A DNA stretch of 64,000 nt from Chitinophagaceae bacterium (GTDB taxonomy: Bacteria > Bacteroidota > Bacteroidia > Chitinophagales > Chitinophagaceae): NCBI GenBank assembly GCA_016786845.1, contig JAEUVB010000012.1:248001-312000 (forward strand), written 5' to 3'. The notes beneath the pieces are model-generated. The model made no database searches. It saw only the letters and a program-made list of their open reading frames with translations, and had not been told where the DNA came from. The stretch's first letter is position 1; each line of letters begins with the position of its first letter. Both the position numbers and the translations under genes were made by a program. Shown piece after piece: positions 17,101-27,038 of this stretch.

Positions 17101-18034
17101 ACCCTGTTGGTGCGGTGATCAGGATGCTTCCGGAGATATTTGTTCCTGAGACATTAAAAGTAGTCGGGGTTGGTGATGCAGTACCATATTGCGTATTTAC
17201 GGCAGTCAAGGTACCGCTAGTGGTGATCGTTGGGGTACCTAAAACAATTGTAAAAGCCGTCAAATCTAATGTGATAGTTGCCGAAGAACCCGTACCTGTT
17301 GTCCAGTTTGCCGGATTGGTCACCATAGCCTTATAATCATTCATATTGGTTTGCCCTGAGCGGAAACCTGTGTATTGGCCATGGGACGTACTCGCCGTAG
17401 TCAGTGCAATATTTCCGTTCGCCACATTCAGATCCGATGGCAAATAGGTCGTATTAGCACCAGTAGTCCCTGTACTCAACCAATTATTTCCAAATGTGAT
17501 CCCAAATAGCATGGTACCGGTCAAAGTGCCTGCTGATGTGACCGGGGATACATTGGGTGCGGCACCTGTATTGGCAGCACTTTGATAGGCAAAAATCTGA
17601 TCGCCTGATGCACTCAATCCATTCAATCCACCCGCTGAACCGGCAGTACAAGCGCCTAAACTTGTGGTTAGTCCTGCAATTTGAATCACTGTTCCTGCGG
17701 GTATTGTTCCGCCGGTATTGTTCTGCCAAATCACGAAATTTTCTGTCGCACGCAGATTCCCGGAAGTGTTTGAAGCATTCGTGCTGTTTATACCGCAATC
17801 CGTAAACTTAATAAATGTACCCGGCGTCATATCAACCCAGCTAACAAAATCGAAATTATCAGTTCCGTTGGAATTCACTCCGATAATAGAAAGGTCTCCA
17901 ACAGCCAAGGTTGTCTGAGCAGTGCTTTTAAAATTAAATCCAAGAATTAAACAAATCAGTAAAATGAACAATTTATATGACTTTTGATAAAGGCTCGAAA
18001 CTGGTTTATTCCAAGCTGCAAAGAGGAGTTTCAT
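14186..18034 (-). CDS. exported YDG/Ig-repeat protein with two dockerin-like calcium loops
   Basis: A large exported protein of 1282 residues. Domains in order: signal peptide to about residue 40 (ending KSTAQ); a lamin-tail-like N-terminal domain (DFVSWVDMTPGTFIKFTDCG); an Ig-like segment with TAPTGYEIS; three YDG-type repeats (NKVFDG, NKVYDR, NKIFDG) interrupted by a putative Ig (GLPPGLSINTTTGEISGTP); further Ig-like parts; and two C-terminal loops, DLDQSGGIDGDD and DIDGSGGVDGDD, like dockerin calcium-binding repeats. No type A or B sorting domain is visible at its end, unlike its neighbours. The start at 18034 is supported by a perfect promoter box (18054-18061) that lies inside the longer reading. 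Probably adhesive or structural. Confidence 0.85.
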   Translation of the reverse strand: MKLLFAAWNKPVSSLYQKSYKLFILLICLILGFNFKSTAQTTLAVGDLSIIGVNSNGTDNFDFVSWVDMTPGTFIKFTDCGINSTNASNTSGNLRATENFVIWQNNTGGTIPAGTVIQIAGLTTSLGACTAGSAGGLNGLSASGDQIFAYQSAANTGAAPNVSPVTSAGTLTGTMLFGITFGNNWLSTGTTGANTTYLPSDLNVANGNIALTTASTSHGQYTGFRSGQTNMNDYKAMVTNPANWTTGTGSSATITLDLTAFTIVLGTPTITTSGTLTAVNTQYGTASPTPTTFNVSGTNISGSILITAPTGYEISKTAPGSSGYNTSQSLPASLGVVANTTIYVRLSANAQVSGSPYAGDIVLSNGATSVNVPTVSSTVTPIDLTITGITADNKVFDGFTTATLSGTPVLVGVLSADIPNVLLGGTPVADFVSPLIGTGIPVIVSGYTISGSAASNYNLLQPTGLTADITASPTPVINSALTFSATYGAPATSYFITATEFPTSYNATGLPPGLSINTTTGEISGTPTAVAGSPFSVTITATNLGGSGTATLIYTIDPAVITVSSPTGVNKVYDRNTDATYTGTLVGVVGLDNVSLNGVGTFAQFTVGTGIAITSTASTLTGPDAGNYTLVQPSGMTADITPKDLTINGATALNKIFDGTTTATITGTLNGVISPDVVNVTFSGNFASSAIGNGIAVTSNSVLGGANAANYNLIQPSGLTANILPQPVLTTDILPLYMQGVNGTNSNRLPYTYRATISNLTPNATYRYINQVVVASDAANISGAGNVIYADPGGFVRTTAAGFVTPGSYGTFTADAGGNYTGWFISEPTGNATRFTPGLNVYMRISLNDGAGGTTAIARLTTTDSVKIINLVASAGANNGTGLRGNSNATAKNFVFVWDNPTASGRPLSGSYVESDGVANTTGNSFASFYSTNVEGVAGAYGMIIPNTNPNGVQRIEQRDFATGNMIGCATDADGIWPSGSNTVNPVTGGTAKVITIGDAPLDICCVAPVITSLTNNGPICSTDPLNLNVMATGTAPLAYVWAGTGSFTNGSTDATTVTGAATGIYTVTVSNACGSTTSTIAVTVNTCTATLNLTALMQGYYRSSDDSMTSTLFNQGELNASTDCDTVTVELRDATSPYAVAYSYTGVIGTNGQIACTFPGSAVGNSYYIAIRNRTTVETWSASPVLTAASFSYDFRTSDAQAFGNNMILVNLSPVRWAIFSGDLDQSGGIDGDDFNILDPNIQTGNGGYLNSDIDGSGGVDGDDFNIFDPNSQAGVGAILP

Positions 18035-18053
18035 AGATAATATTTTTATGCTG

Positions 18054-18061
18054 CAAAAGTA
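18054..18061 (-). promoter_or_regulatory. -7 promoter box of the YDG-repeat gene
   Basis: TACTTTTG on the minus strand, 19 nt upstream of the chosen ATG. It rules against the longer start at 18130. Confidence 0.55.
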
Positions 18062-18271
18062 ATTACTATACCCAACAAAAAATGAGAATACGATAAAGTA
18101 AGGTTTTAATAATACATTATACCTCATCAATAACTATTTTAATCAAATACCAAATGAATTTCTTAATACCTAAAAAAAATTTGACCCTTTAATATATTTC
18201 GACCACATGCCATGATGGCAAAAGTTCATTTTTGATATACCTAATGACATGGTCTTAGTATGATTATTGAA

Positions 18272-18299
18272 ATAAAAAGAGGGCACCTTGGCGCCCTCT
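18272..18299 (-). terminator. terminator of the giant CARDB/MopE-like gene
   Basis: Stem AGAGGGC (18278-18284) with GCCCTCT (18293-18299), followed on the minus strand by a short T-rich run. About 22 bp after the stop codon. Confidence 0.75.
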
Positions 18300-18321
18300 C
18301 CCATTCTATAATTAGATAAGT

Positions 18322-21300
18322 TTAATATTTCAAAACCTTACTCATAAATATCTGCTTTTGGTCTTGATATACTTGTACCGTATAGATACCATCCAGTATA
18401 TCCTTCATACTGATTGTCAAATGATTCAACCCTTCAGTGGTTTGAATTTGAACTTGTTTGATGATTCTTCCGCTCATATCCAATACTTTAATGGTTGCAT
18501 TTGAAACTGTTGCCGAATAAAGATCGATATACAAATCACTGTGAGCAGGATTTGGATACAATCTCACCATTTGCTCTACATTGCTCTGAATCTCAGTCTC
18601 TACTTCAGATTTTGCCGAAGCCGTAGTGAACAATGACGATGGACTAAAGCTGCTGCTCGATGAACCACAAACGGTAGCTACCTGGAATTCATATTGAGTT
18701 CCCGGCAAGAGCCCGACGATATTTTTGTTATTCGGCGTACTGGTTGTATTGATCCAAGTTGGCGCACCTGTGGCCCGATATCGAACATTATACCAACCGG
18801 CACCACTGACGGCATTCCAAACGAGTGTAGCTTTCGTGCTGGTCAAATTAATGGCGTTCAGACCCGTTGGTGCACCGCATCCGGAGAGTGTGCTGAACGA
18901 CGTGACTGCACTCCAAGGTGTTTGCCCGCCTGAACATGCCGCAGACACTTGGACATCATAAACAGTACCGGGTATCAAACCGGTAATCATTTTATTCGTC
19001 ACACTGCTGGTACCGGTGAGCCAAGGGCCAATTGGAGAAGCTACACGATAGCGGATGGAGTACCACATGGCTCCCGGGTCCGGATTCCAAATCATAGTAG
19101 CCGAGGTATAACTGATTCCGCTCGCCGACAAACCAACCGGCGCTCCACATGTATTCAGTGTCGTAAAAGTTGACGAAGAACTCCATAGACCTGCCGAAGT
19201 TGTAAGATTACAAATGGCCCTTACCTGAACTTCATAATTGGTTGCATTCAAAAGCAGTGGAAGTGTTTTGCAGTTGAAGGCGGCGGCATTTGTACCAAAT
19301 GACCATACAGGTGAACCAATCGGTCTCCAACGTACTTCATACCATCCTATACCACCAATGGCGTCCCAACAAATTGTTGCAGAATTTCCGGTCACATTGG
19401 ACACTGTAATTCCTGTAACTGCAGGGGCAGTTGCTACAATCAAATTCAAGATCTCAGTGGTACATGCTGACGGAGAATAGGTATACGTTCCTGTTGCTGT
19501 ATAGGTCTGTCCATTAACTGGCCATACGTAAAACCCACAGACGCTGACATTCGTTGTATTGGTTGAAACAGGAGTTATGGTCAAATTTAGCACTTCCGTG
19601 GTACATCCGTTGTTAAAGGTGTAGGTCCCTGACGTGGTGTAAGCTTGCCCATTCACAGGCCAGAAATAAGAACCACAAGCAGATGCAGCATATGTATTTA
19701 TGGTACTATTATTCAAAGTCAAGTTCAATACCTCTGTGGTACAACCACTGACATAAGTATATGAACCACCGGCATAATAAGTCACGTTATTAACGGACCA
19801 GGTAAATGAATCACAGCTTGTGATATTGGTTGTATTGTTCAGGTTAGGACCCGTAATGACTAACTGCAAAACAGTAGTATCCTGACAACCATTCAGATTC
19901 GTAGTTACATAAGTATAATTACCCGTTGTATTGTATGTCTGTCCGTCCAGACTCCAGAAATAGGAGCCGCATGTGGTTACGCTTTGTGTGGTGAGGCTGC
20001 CATAGTTGAGGGTCAGATTGAGAATTTCAGTGTGTAAGCAACCGGATGGATTTGTGGAAACGACCGAGTAGACTCCCCCTGCCGTATAGGTTGCTCCATT
20101 GACAGGCCATGTATATGTATCACATGCAGTGACATTGCTTACATTCGAGGTACTTTGGTTAATGACCACATTGGCAGTTACTAAACTATCGCATCCTCCT
20201 CCTGTCGTATAGGTATGGTCATAGGAACCGCTAACCGTAACAGGGACTGCACTCCATGGCAACAAGAAAGAATCACATGCCGTTACACTAAATGTTGTTT
20301 GTATGAGTGACTGGGTGATAGTCCCTGTTGCGCTGATGGTTTGTCCACTATTATCTGTCACAGTAACCGTATAAGTACCAACTCCCGCAGTGAGTGTTTG
20401 TCCCATATAGCTATTGCTCCATAAATAATTGTACGGCGGATCTCCTCCCAATACATTCGCCGTCAGCGTACCGTTATTTCCTCCCGTACAACTTGGCACC
20501 GACGCCATAGAAACCACCATTGCACCTAAGGCAAAATTAGATTCATTGTCCGTATAAGTTGCTTCAAGAATAGATGAATTAATAATTCTACCAACTATAT
20601 TGGTTTTATTGTCTAGAACCATCCAAGGCTGAATGAGACTCACACTATCATGCGGACTCAAACTAACATGTGTCGTTCCGATCAATATCGAATCGAGATT
20701 ATTGTCGACATAAAATAATTGGACATCTGCTTCACAGGCAATATCACCATCGTTTCCAATGCGGCTTTGAATGTTAATCATATCATTAACAGCAGGCACT
20801 AAATTAGTTGCGGTCAGTTCTTGGAAATACAGATTAGCAGTTTGCCCAACGATAAATGAACGGGTGGCTTCATTATTCATCTCATTGGATTCCTGTATTT
20901 GCGAGTCCGCATCGATGATGGCGCGGATCACATGAACACCCGGTAGTGCAGATGAATAAGGTGTTGGAATATTAATGGTTGTGTTTCCTCCATTCACCAA
21001 TCCGCCAACCGGATATACTGTTGCAAAAGGAACATTATCCATCAGCACACTCAATCTCATCTGATCGTTGATATTGGATGTTCCAATATTCTCATAGGTT
21101 ATATCCATGGTTATATTCTGACCCGGTTGCGGATTCAGCATCGATGGATTGATATGCTGAGATAAAATTCTCATATCCGGCAAATTGGTCACATGAACAA
21201 CCCGAACGATCACATTATTACCTTCGTTACATTCAGTATACTCGTTAAACGGATCTACAGTCATGGTAAATGTATAATCACCTTCTTGCGGGAATGCAAA

Positions 21301-24300
21301 ACTCACCGGCAGTGTGGCACCACTCGGGCAGCCGCAAGTTTGATAAACATCATACATACTACCATATCCCAAATCAATAGTACCACTTAGGCCGGGGCCA
21401 CTAACTTCGAATTTCACTTTCACTGTATCCGCATTATATAAATTGCTTGCATTCACACCAATAGAAAGATATATACTTTGATTGACCAAATAGGTAAGCC
21501 CCCAAAAGTTTCCACCACAATAAGGTGTTGGCTCAAAATCCCAGCACATATTATTGGTGATACTGTTATCCGATTCAACCATTTCAGCAATCAGATTATT
21601 AGGATCAATCTGAATGGTTAAGGACTCTGTAGCAACCGGTGGAGCAATTACATTTTTCGAAATATTGATTGAGGCGCCCGGAGGCAAATTCACGATTTCA
21701 GTAGTATTATAAACAGCCCCTCCGGATAAGGCGTATTGGACTTCCAAAGCGCCGGCATAGGACTGATTACCACTATTAACAATTCTGCCCTGCAAGGTGA
21801 TTGAATCTCCTGCTGTATAATTCCAATCAGCCGATTCAACATCAAAATACTCACATCCCGACAAACTAAAGTTAGGCATACACGGAATGATGTTGAGAGC
21901 ATAACCACCTTCATTATTTAACTCATTGGATTCTAGGACCGCATTTGCAGGCAAATCACAATGCAATTGGAAGGTATAGTTTCCTGTCGAACTTGGAATA
22001 AAGGGTAACGAGAAGTATACATAATTTCCACCATAATTCAGTACTGATGGAATATTACTGATCGTATGTGTCATGCTGTACTGGTAATTTCCATTCAACA
22101 ACACATCTACCAGACAGTCGAAAGGACCGGTAGCTGCACCACCCAAATTATGTACTGTAAAGCCTATCCCATTGGCCTGACATTCATATTGTGTACCGGA
22201 CGGTCCTGCTCCGGGTACGATATCCGAAATATTTGGAATGACTGTGATAACAGCGCATTGAGAATTGTTCGTTTCATCCGATTCAATAATATCATTGCTA
22301 CCATCCACACTTATACACAAACTGTACTGTCCACTATTGGCATAGGTCAAAGATATCGGTAAGGAGTAGGATGCCCCGGAATTGAGTGCCGGAATATTTA
22401 CCGTTGTCGCCAACAAAGGTATACCCCCTACTTGTGCCACTGACATCGTCGTCGCAGGCGAAGAAGCACAACCGAAATTATGAACGGTCAATGTTCCTGT
22501 GATGGTGGTGCCTTCTACAATATTCGTAGCAGATAAGATGAGCGATGCATGCAGGTCAGGCAAACAAGGAGGCGTAGGCGGTGTAACCACTTCAAATTCC
22601 GCAATGAAAGTTCCTGTCAAAGTAAAGTCAGTAATACTACCTTGAATATGATAAATTCCCGGAATCATCGGTCGTGGGAATGAATATGAATAAACTCCGC
22701 CGGAATTTGTATACGTAGAATACGTGGCTCCAGTTTCAAGTATCGTAAAATCCACAGTGGCACCTGCAACACTTGAGTCCGGTAATGGAACAGTGGTTCC
22801 GGTGTAATGTGCGTCGCCGTATAAGGTATTGTATTGACCCGGGTAAGCATATGCCACCGATGGGGTTACATTTGCTGTTGTCAAAATACTACCCGGCAAA
22901 TTATAATTACCGTTTATGAATGGGCGAATCGCAGTATTATCTAATTCATTAGACTCTGTAATCACATTGGAATAATCAATCGTAACCTGCATTGGACACC
23001 AAGCCGGAACATTAGGTGTTGTAATATTCCAATTGACAGTCGTATTCGTATGCGCTGCAAGATTAGGTATTGTAATATCACCATAGACGATGGTGGTATC
23101 ATATTGATTGACCAAATGAACAGTAAAATTCTGCGCTGAAAAATCAGAGACATTATGTACGACGGCACTCACAGTCAGCGGACTGGATACCGATGGATTC
23201 ATTGAACTGAAGGTAATATCGTTGGCAAATAATTCTACATCAGGCTGAATGAGTACATCCGGATAATTGAAAGGACCGATATTCGTTGCACATCCGGAAG
23301 TATTCGTTTGGATCAAGGTTTGCCAATTGGTCCCAATGGGCAAGGCATTCACCGATGCGATATATTTTTTACCATCTGTTGTATTCAAATCATTCACATC
23401 ATCAGGCGACATGATGACTATGCGATCATTGGCATTATTATATATTCCATTACCTTCAAAGTCTAAAATAACTCTTGGAAAGGTGACCGGGGGCATACCA
23501 CCATTCACATCATGGTAGATAACCTCAAAATTGAACATTGTGTAACTGTCTCCATTTTGAGGACTGATTAAACTACTTGTATAGTTTGCATTTCCTGAAT
23601 AGGTAAAGTATTGATTGACCGGATTAATACTGGCATCATAATCATTACAATCTCCGGTAATCGATACCAATTCTGCAGGCAGATATCCTTGTGCAGGACG
23701 AAGACATTGTGTAACACTGACACCGGCTCCATATCCATCCTGATCATGATCGAAATACCATACTTGTCCCGGGTGTTCAGAGGAGTCCGCATCATTACAA
23801 TCTGTATTATTCGAAAGGTATCCTGTTGGTTGATTACATGCATAGATACTAGAACCTGGATCACCAAATCCATCACCATCCACATCGGCATACCACAAAG
23901 GTGCACCATTAATTCCCGGATCATCCATATCGACTAATCCATCACAATCATCGTCTATACCATTGCATATTTCAGTGGCACCCGGATGAATGGCACCATT
24001 CCCATCTGCGCAGTCTAAGGCATTTGTAGAATAGCCTATAGGTGCAGACAATGTACATAATGCAACGATAGTAGCAGATCCATAACCATCCTGATCAGCA
24101 TCAACATAATAGTTTATAGGAGTATGAATCAAGATTTCATTATCATCACAATCCGTATTGTCTAAGACATAACCCGATGGTGATGAACATGCCATAGAAT
24201 CGACCAATGGATTCCCATATCCGTCTCCATCTGCATCAGCATAGAATGTAGTCAACAAACCATCATCCACAATTCCATTACAATCTTCATCAATACCGTT

Positions 24301-25890
24301 ACAAATTTCTGTAGCCCCAGGATGTATACTGTTATCTGAATCGTTACAGTCACCTGCAGTGGCCACATAACCGGCAGGCGCTGAACAAGCCAATGAATCA
24401 ACCGCAGCATTACCATAGCCATCACCGTCGACATCGGCATAATAAGTGGTTTGTACTCCTTCATCGATCAAACCATCACAATCTTCATCGATGCCATTGC
24501 ATAATTCTGGTGCATTGGGATGAATAGAACTATTTGTATCATTACAATCGCTTTGATCAAATACATAACCGGAAGGTTGTGTACATGCTTGAAGACTAAT
24601 GGCTGCATTACCATAGCCATCTCCGTCAGCATCCGCATAATATGTATTGGCGGCAAGTACAGATACTGTCACAATATTCGAAGTTGTAAAGCTGCTTCCG
24701 CATGTTGACTTTAAAGAATAATTACCGGCCTGGCTGGCATAGTAGAAAGTATCTGTGGCACCTGGAATCGGTGACCCATTCAGCAACCAATTATAGCTCA
24801 CGCCGGCTACAGGACTGGCATGCAGCATGATGGAATCATTCTGACAAACAGACACACTTCCCATTGGGTAGACCGTGGCAGTAGTTACTCCGGCTGTTAT
24901 GCTAATGGTATCCCGCTCAATGATGCTCCACGCACCATTTTCCCCCAATGCACGAACATATAAATAGTGTGTTCCTGTACTTAAACAGGGTACAAAAATA
25001 TTAGCTGTAAAATTCAGATCCGCACCCGGTGTAATAGGATAAGGATTGGCATTCCCAATACCGGGATCATTGTCAAAGTAATATTCCATGGCATTGACCA
25101 ATTGAACGGAATTACCACTTCCTACAAGCACAACTCTTTTATCGACTATACTCCAGCGACCAAATTCGTCCTGTGCTCTAAAATATAAATTATGCACCCC
25201 CGGTGTGATATTATTCGGCAGTGTGACCTGCACCATTTGGTTGAAATCTGCAATGGGCGTCACAGGCACGATAGCACCATTTCCCGCATTACCTATACCC
25301 GGATCGGTATCAAAGTAATAATGATACGCTACCACTTGAGAAGTAACACTACCCGGCTGGACAAACAACATTTGTTTCTCTGACATACTCCATCGACCAA
25401 ATTCATCTTGAAATCTGATGTACAGATAATGTATACCTGAACTTAGATTATTAGGTACATTCAGAGTTACATTTTGATGGAAAGAATCTGTTGAAGGAAC
25501 CGAAACGACGCCTCCATTTCCGGGCACGCCGACACCGGGATCCGTATCATAATAATACTGGTAAGCGACTACCGTTTGAGTAGAATAAAGTGCTTCTACC
25601 AGAAGTAATGAACGGCCTGCTATACTCCATCTTCCGAATTCATCTTTGGCCCTTACATATAAAAAGTGTGTACCCTCACCTAAAGATTGTGGTACAGTAA
25701 TTTGCATGGTTTGCTGATAGTTTGCAGTAGGTGTAACATTAACGACATTTCCGTTTCCTGCCACGCCTAAACCGGGATCAGTATCGTAATAATACTGGAT
25801 AGCGGTAACCAGCTGCGTATGGTTTTGAGACATTCCTGCATAAGTCAATAGCAGAAATATCCAACTGAATAAAAATATTTTCGGTTTCAT
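18322..25890 (-). CDS. giant mosaic surface protein with T9SS type A sorting domain
   Basis: A 2522-residue exported protein, the largest in the window. After a signal peptide (residues 1-21) come four tandem modules with the motif YYxDTDPGxG at residues 33, 112, 191 and 270, exactly 79 residues apart. Then an Ig-like segment, six MopE-like metal-binding repeats from about residue 417 (DADGDGYGN ... CNGIDEDCDG), about seven CARDB-like beta-sandwich domains (each ending with ESNELDN-type motifs), one SprB-like repeat, about seven short cysteine-paired repeats (CGSYFWPVNGQTYT style), three fibronectin type III domains, and a type A sorting domain (RLYPNPAHSDLYIDL). It is expected to be anchored or released at the surface by T9SS, and calcium binding is likely. 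Adhesion is inferred. It is probably cotranscribed with the beta-helix gene 41 bp upstream. Confidence 0.88.
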   Translation of the reverse strand: MKPKIFLFSWIFLLLTYAGMSQNHTQLVTAIQYYYDTDPGLGVAGNGNVVNVTPTANYQQTMQITVPQSLGEGTHFLYVRAKDEFGRWSIAGRSLLLVEALYSTQTVVAYQYYYDTDPGVGVPGNGGVVSVPSTDSFHQNVTLNVPNNLSSGIHYLYIRFQDEFGRWSMSEKQMLFVQPGSVTSQVVAYHYYFDTDPGIGNAGNGAIVPVTPIADFNQMVQVTLPNNITPGVHNLYFRAQDEFGRWSIVDKRVVLVGSGNSVQLVNAMEYYFDNDPGIGNANPYPITPGADLNFTANIFVPCLSTGTHYLYVRALGENGAWSIIERDTISITAGVTTATVYPMGSVSVCQNDSIMLHASPVAGVSYNWLLNGSPIPGATDTFYYASQAGNYSLKSTCGSSFTTSNIVTVSVLAANTYYADADGDGYGNAAISLQACTQPSGYVFDQSDCNDTNSSIHPNAPELCNGIDEDCDGLIDEGVQTTYYADVDGDGYGNAAVDSLACSAPAGYVATAGDCNDSDNSIHPGATEICNGIDEDCNGIVDDGLLTTFYADADGDGYGNPLVDSMACSSPSGYVLDNTDCDDNEILIHTPINYYVDADQDGYGSATIVALCTLSAPIGYSTNALDCADGNGAIHPGATEICNGIDDDCDGLVDMDDPGINGAPLWYADVDGDGFGDPGSSIYACNQPTGYLSNNTDCNDADSSEHPGQVWYFDHDQDGYGAGVSVTQCLRPAQGYLPAELVSITGDCNDYDASINPVNQYFTYSGNANYTSSLISPQNGDSYTMFNFEVIYHDVNGGMPPVTFPRVILDFEGNGIYNNANDRIVIMSPDDVNDLNTTDGKKYIASVNALPIGTNWQTLIQTNTSGCATNIGPFNYPDVLIQPDVELFANDITFSSMNPSVSSPLTVSAVVHNVSDFSAQNFTVHLVNQYDTTIVYGDITIPNLAAHTNTTVNWNITTPNVPAWCPMQVTIDYSNVITESNELDNTAIRPFINGNYNLPGSILTTANVTPSVAYAYPGQYNTLYGDAHYTGTTVPLPDSSVAGATVDFTILETGATYSTYTNSGGVYSYSFPRPMIPGIYHIQGSITDFTLTGTFIAEFEVVTPPTPPCLPDLHASLILSATNIVEGTTITGTLTVHNFGCASSPATTMSVAQVGGIPLLATTVNIPALNSGASYSLPISLTYANSGQYSLCISVDGSNDIIESDETNNSQCAVITVIPNISDIVPGAGPSGTQYECQANGIGFTVHNLGGAATGPFDCLVDVLLNGNYQYSMTHTISNIPSVLNYGGNYVYFSLPFIPSSTGNYTFQLHCDLPANAVLESNELNNEGGYALNIIPCMPNFSLSGCEYFDVESADWNYTAGDSITLQGRIVNSGNQSYAGALEVQYALSGGAVYNTTEIVNLPPGASINISKNVIAPPVATESLTIQIDPNNLIAEMVESDNSITNNMCWDFEPTPYCGGNFWGLTYLVNQSIYLSIGVNASNLYNADTVKVKFEVSGPGLSGTIDLGYGSMYDVYQTCGCPSGATLPVSFAFPQEGDYTFTMTVDPFNEYTECNEGNNVIVRVVHVTNLPDMRILSQHINPSMLNPQPGQNITMDITYENIGTSNINDQMRLSVLMDNVPFATVYPVGGLVNGGNTTINIPTPYSSALPGVHVIRAIIDADSQIQESNEMNNEATRSFIVGQTANLYFQELTATNLVPAVNDMINIQSRIGNDGDIACEADVQLFYVDNNLDSILIGTTHVSLSPHDSVSLIQPWMVLDNKTNIVGRIINSSILEATYTDNESNFALGAMVVSMASVPSCTGGNNGTLTANVLGGDPPYNYLWSNSYMGQTLTAGVGTYTVTVTDNSGQTISATGTITQSLIQTTFSVTACDSFLLPWSAVPVTVSGSYDHTYTTGGGCDSLVTANVVINQSTSNVSNVTACDTYTWPVNGATYTAGGVYSVVSTNPSGCLHTEILNLTLNYGSLTTQSVTTCGSYFWSLDGQTYNTTGNYTYVTTNLNGCQDTTVLQLVITGPNLNNTTNITSCDSFTWSVNNVTYYAGGSYTYVSGCTTEVLNLTLNNSTINTYAASACGSYFWPVNGQAYTTSGTYTFNNGCTTEVLNLTITPVSTNTTNVSVCGFYVWPVNGQTYTATGTYTYSPSACTTEILNLIVATAPAVTGITVSNVTGNSATICWDAIGGIGWYEVRWRPIGSPVWSFGTNAAAFNCKTLPLLLNATNYEVQVRAICNLTTSAGLWSSSSTFTTLNTCGAPVGLSASGISYTSATMIWNPDPGAMWYSIRYRVASPIGPWLTGTSSVTNKMITGLIPGTVYDVQVSAACSGGQTPWSAVTSFSTLSGCGAPTGLNAINLTSTKATLVWNAVSGAGWYNVRYRATGAPTWINTTSTPNNKNIVGLLPGTQYEFQVATVCGSSSSSFSPSSLFTTASAKSEVETEIQSNVEQMVRLYPNPAHSDLYIDLYSATVSNATIKVLDMSGRIIKQVQIQTTEGLNHLTISMKDILDGIYTVQVYQDQKQIFMSKVLKY
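24900..25818 (-). repeat. four 79-residue coding repeats in the giant protein
   Basis: The module motifs begin at residues 33, 112, 191 and 270, a strict 79-residue spacing. The DEFGRWS motif recurs at residues 83, 162 and 241, and a divergent GENGAWS at 316. I know no named domain for this unit. Confidence 0.85.
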
Positions 25891-25931
25891 GGAATAGGAT
25901 TTAAAGTAAATAATGGATTATGCACTTAGCC

Positions 25932-26999
25932 TTATTGATCGTTAGGCTTAGCTGCATGTATATTTACATTAATGGTCCCTCCGGGAGCTGCATTGGTTTG
26001 GTTAATATTGATCGAACGTATAATGGGGGTAATCAATACTTCACCTCGTTCGCTGAATTTAGAAAAACCTCCATGTATTCCTATATCGGTACCATCTGTA
26101 GCCATAGCGATGGCAGGCGAACCAGGCTGCAAATGATAGTCATGTAGTTTTGAATAGTAATTCCCCAATGTATAATTCACCATATTCGGATTAGTCCCTA
26201 ATATATTTCCACTACCGGTACATCCGTTTTGATTATCAAATTGTGTTGGATTAACGGACATATTATTTAACCAATTTGAATTCGTTGCTCCCGGAACGGA
26301 ATTCATAAATACGCAATTTTTAATGAGTGAGTTCATTACACCCGTTAAAAGCGTCGCACCTCCCAAAAACAAACAATGGTCTATCGTCATGGAAGAATAG
26401 ATATTTGAATTTCCTTGTATGTGGCCATCAAATACACAATTCATCACGGTCAAATTGGTAACTGCATTTCCTGTGGATCCGATTTGCAAATTCACAGAAT
26501 TATCATGATCAAAAATACAATTGACAAATGCGAAACCGGATGCATTGTTTCCGGCAAAGGTGAAATTCGTATTGAATTTGCAATCTTCAAACAAGACATT
26601 GTTGACTGTTGCATTCATATTGACCTGGGTAATAAATTCAATACCATAAAATCGAGAGCCTGAAGCCCCTGCACCAAAGTAAAACGCTTCACCATAATAG
26701 GCATTATGATTTATTATGGACTTGCGAGCCAAATCCTTATCCGGATTAAACCCGATTCCAATGACCGTAAGGGATTTGTTCCAGAAATTAGCCAAATAGA
26801 CTCCGGTATAAATATGGTAGGGAACATTGGTCCCCTCCAACATAAGCGTATCACCATTTACGGAAGCATTGTAAGCCGCAAGCAAAGTCGAGTACTGAGA
26901 CCCGCCGGAACCGTCATTGCTTACGGTTCTTACAGTTGCTTGAGTAGTATTGGGTAAACTCAGAAAAAAAATGGCGGCGAGAATAAATAAGTTTTTCAT
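25932..26999 (-). CDS. exported right-handed beta-helix protein without sorting domain
   Basis: A 355-residue protein with a signal peptide (ending NTTQA) and a parallel beta-helix/pectate-lyase-like body: regular short repeats such as NVLFEDCKF, GFAFVNCIF, LTVMNCVF and SLIKNCVF, each one coil of the solenoid. Such proteins bind or cleave polysaccharides or act as adhesins; no catalytic residues can be assigned. The C terminus ends with PGGTINVNIHAAKPNDQ and lacks a T9SS sorting signal. It lies 41 bp upstream of the giant CARDB/MopE-like gene, probably in one operon. The start is at 26999 because a perfect promoter box (27031-27038) lies upstream of it but inside the longer reading. Confidence 0.78.
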   Translation of the reverse strand: MKNLFILAAIFFLSLPNTTQATVRTVSNDGSGGSQYSTLLAAYNASVNGDTLMLEGTNVPYHIYTGVYLANFWNKSLTVIGIGFNPDKDLARKSIINHNAYYGEAFYFGAGASGSRFYGIEFITQVNMNATVNNVLFEDCKFNTNFTFAGNNASGFAFVNCIFDHDNSVNLQIGSTGNAVTNLTVMNCVFDGHIQGNSNIYSSMTIDHCLFLGGATLLTGVMNSLIKNCVFMNSVPGATNSNWLNNMSVNPTQFDNQNGCTGSGNILGTNPNMVNYTLGNYYSKLHDYHLQPGSPAIAMATDGTDIGIHGGFSKFSERGEVLITPIIRSININQTNAAPGGTINVNIHAAKPNDQ

Positions 27000-27030
27000 G
27001 GTATGATATTTTATGATGAATAATTTACAA

Positions 27031-27038
27031 CAAAGATA
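27031..27038 (-). promoter_or_regulatory. -7 promoter box of the beta-helix/giant-protein operon
   Basis: TATCTTTG on the minus strand, 31 nt before the chosen ATG. Confidence 0.55.
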
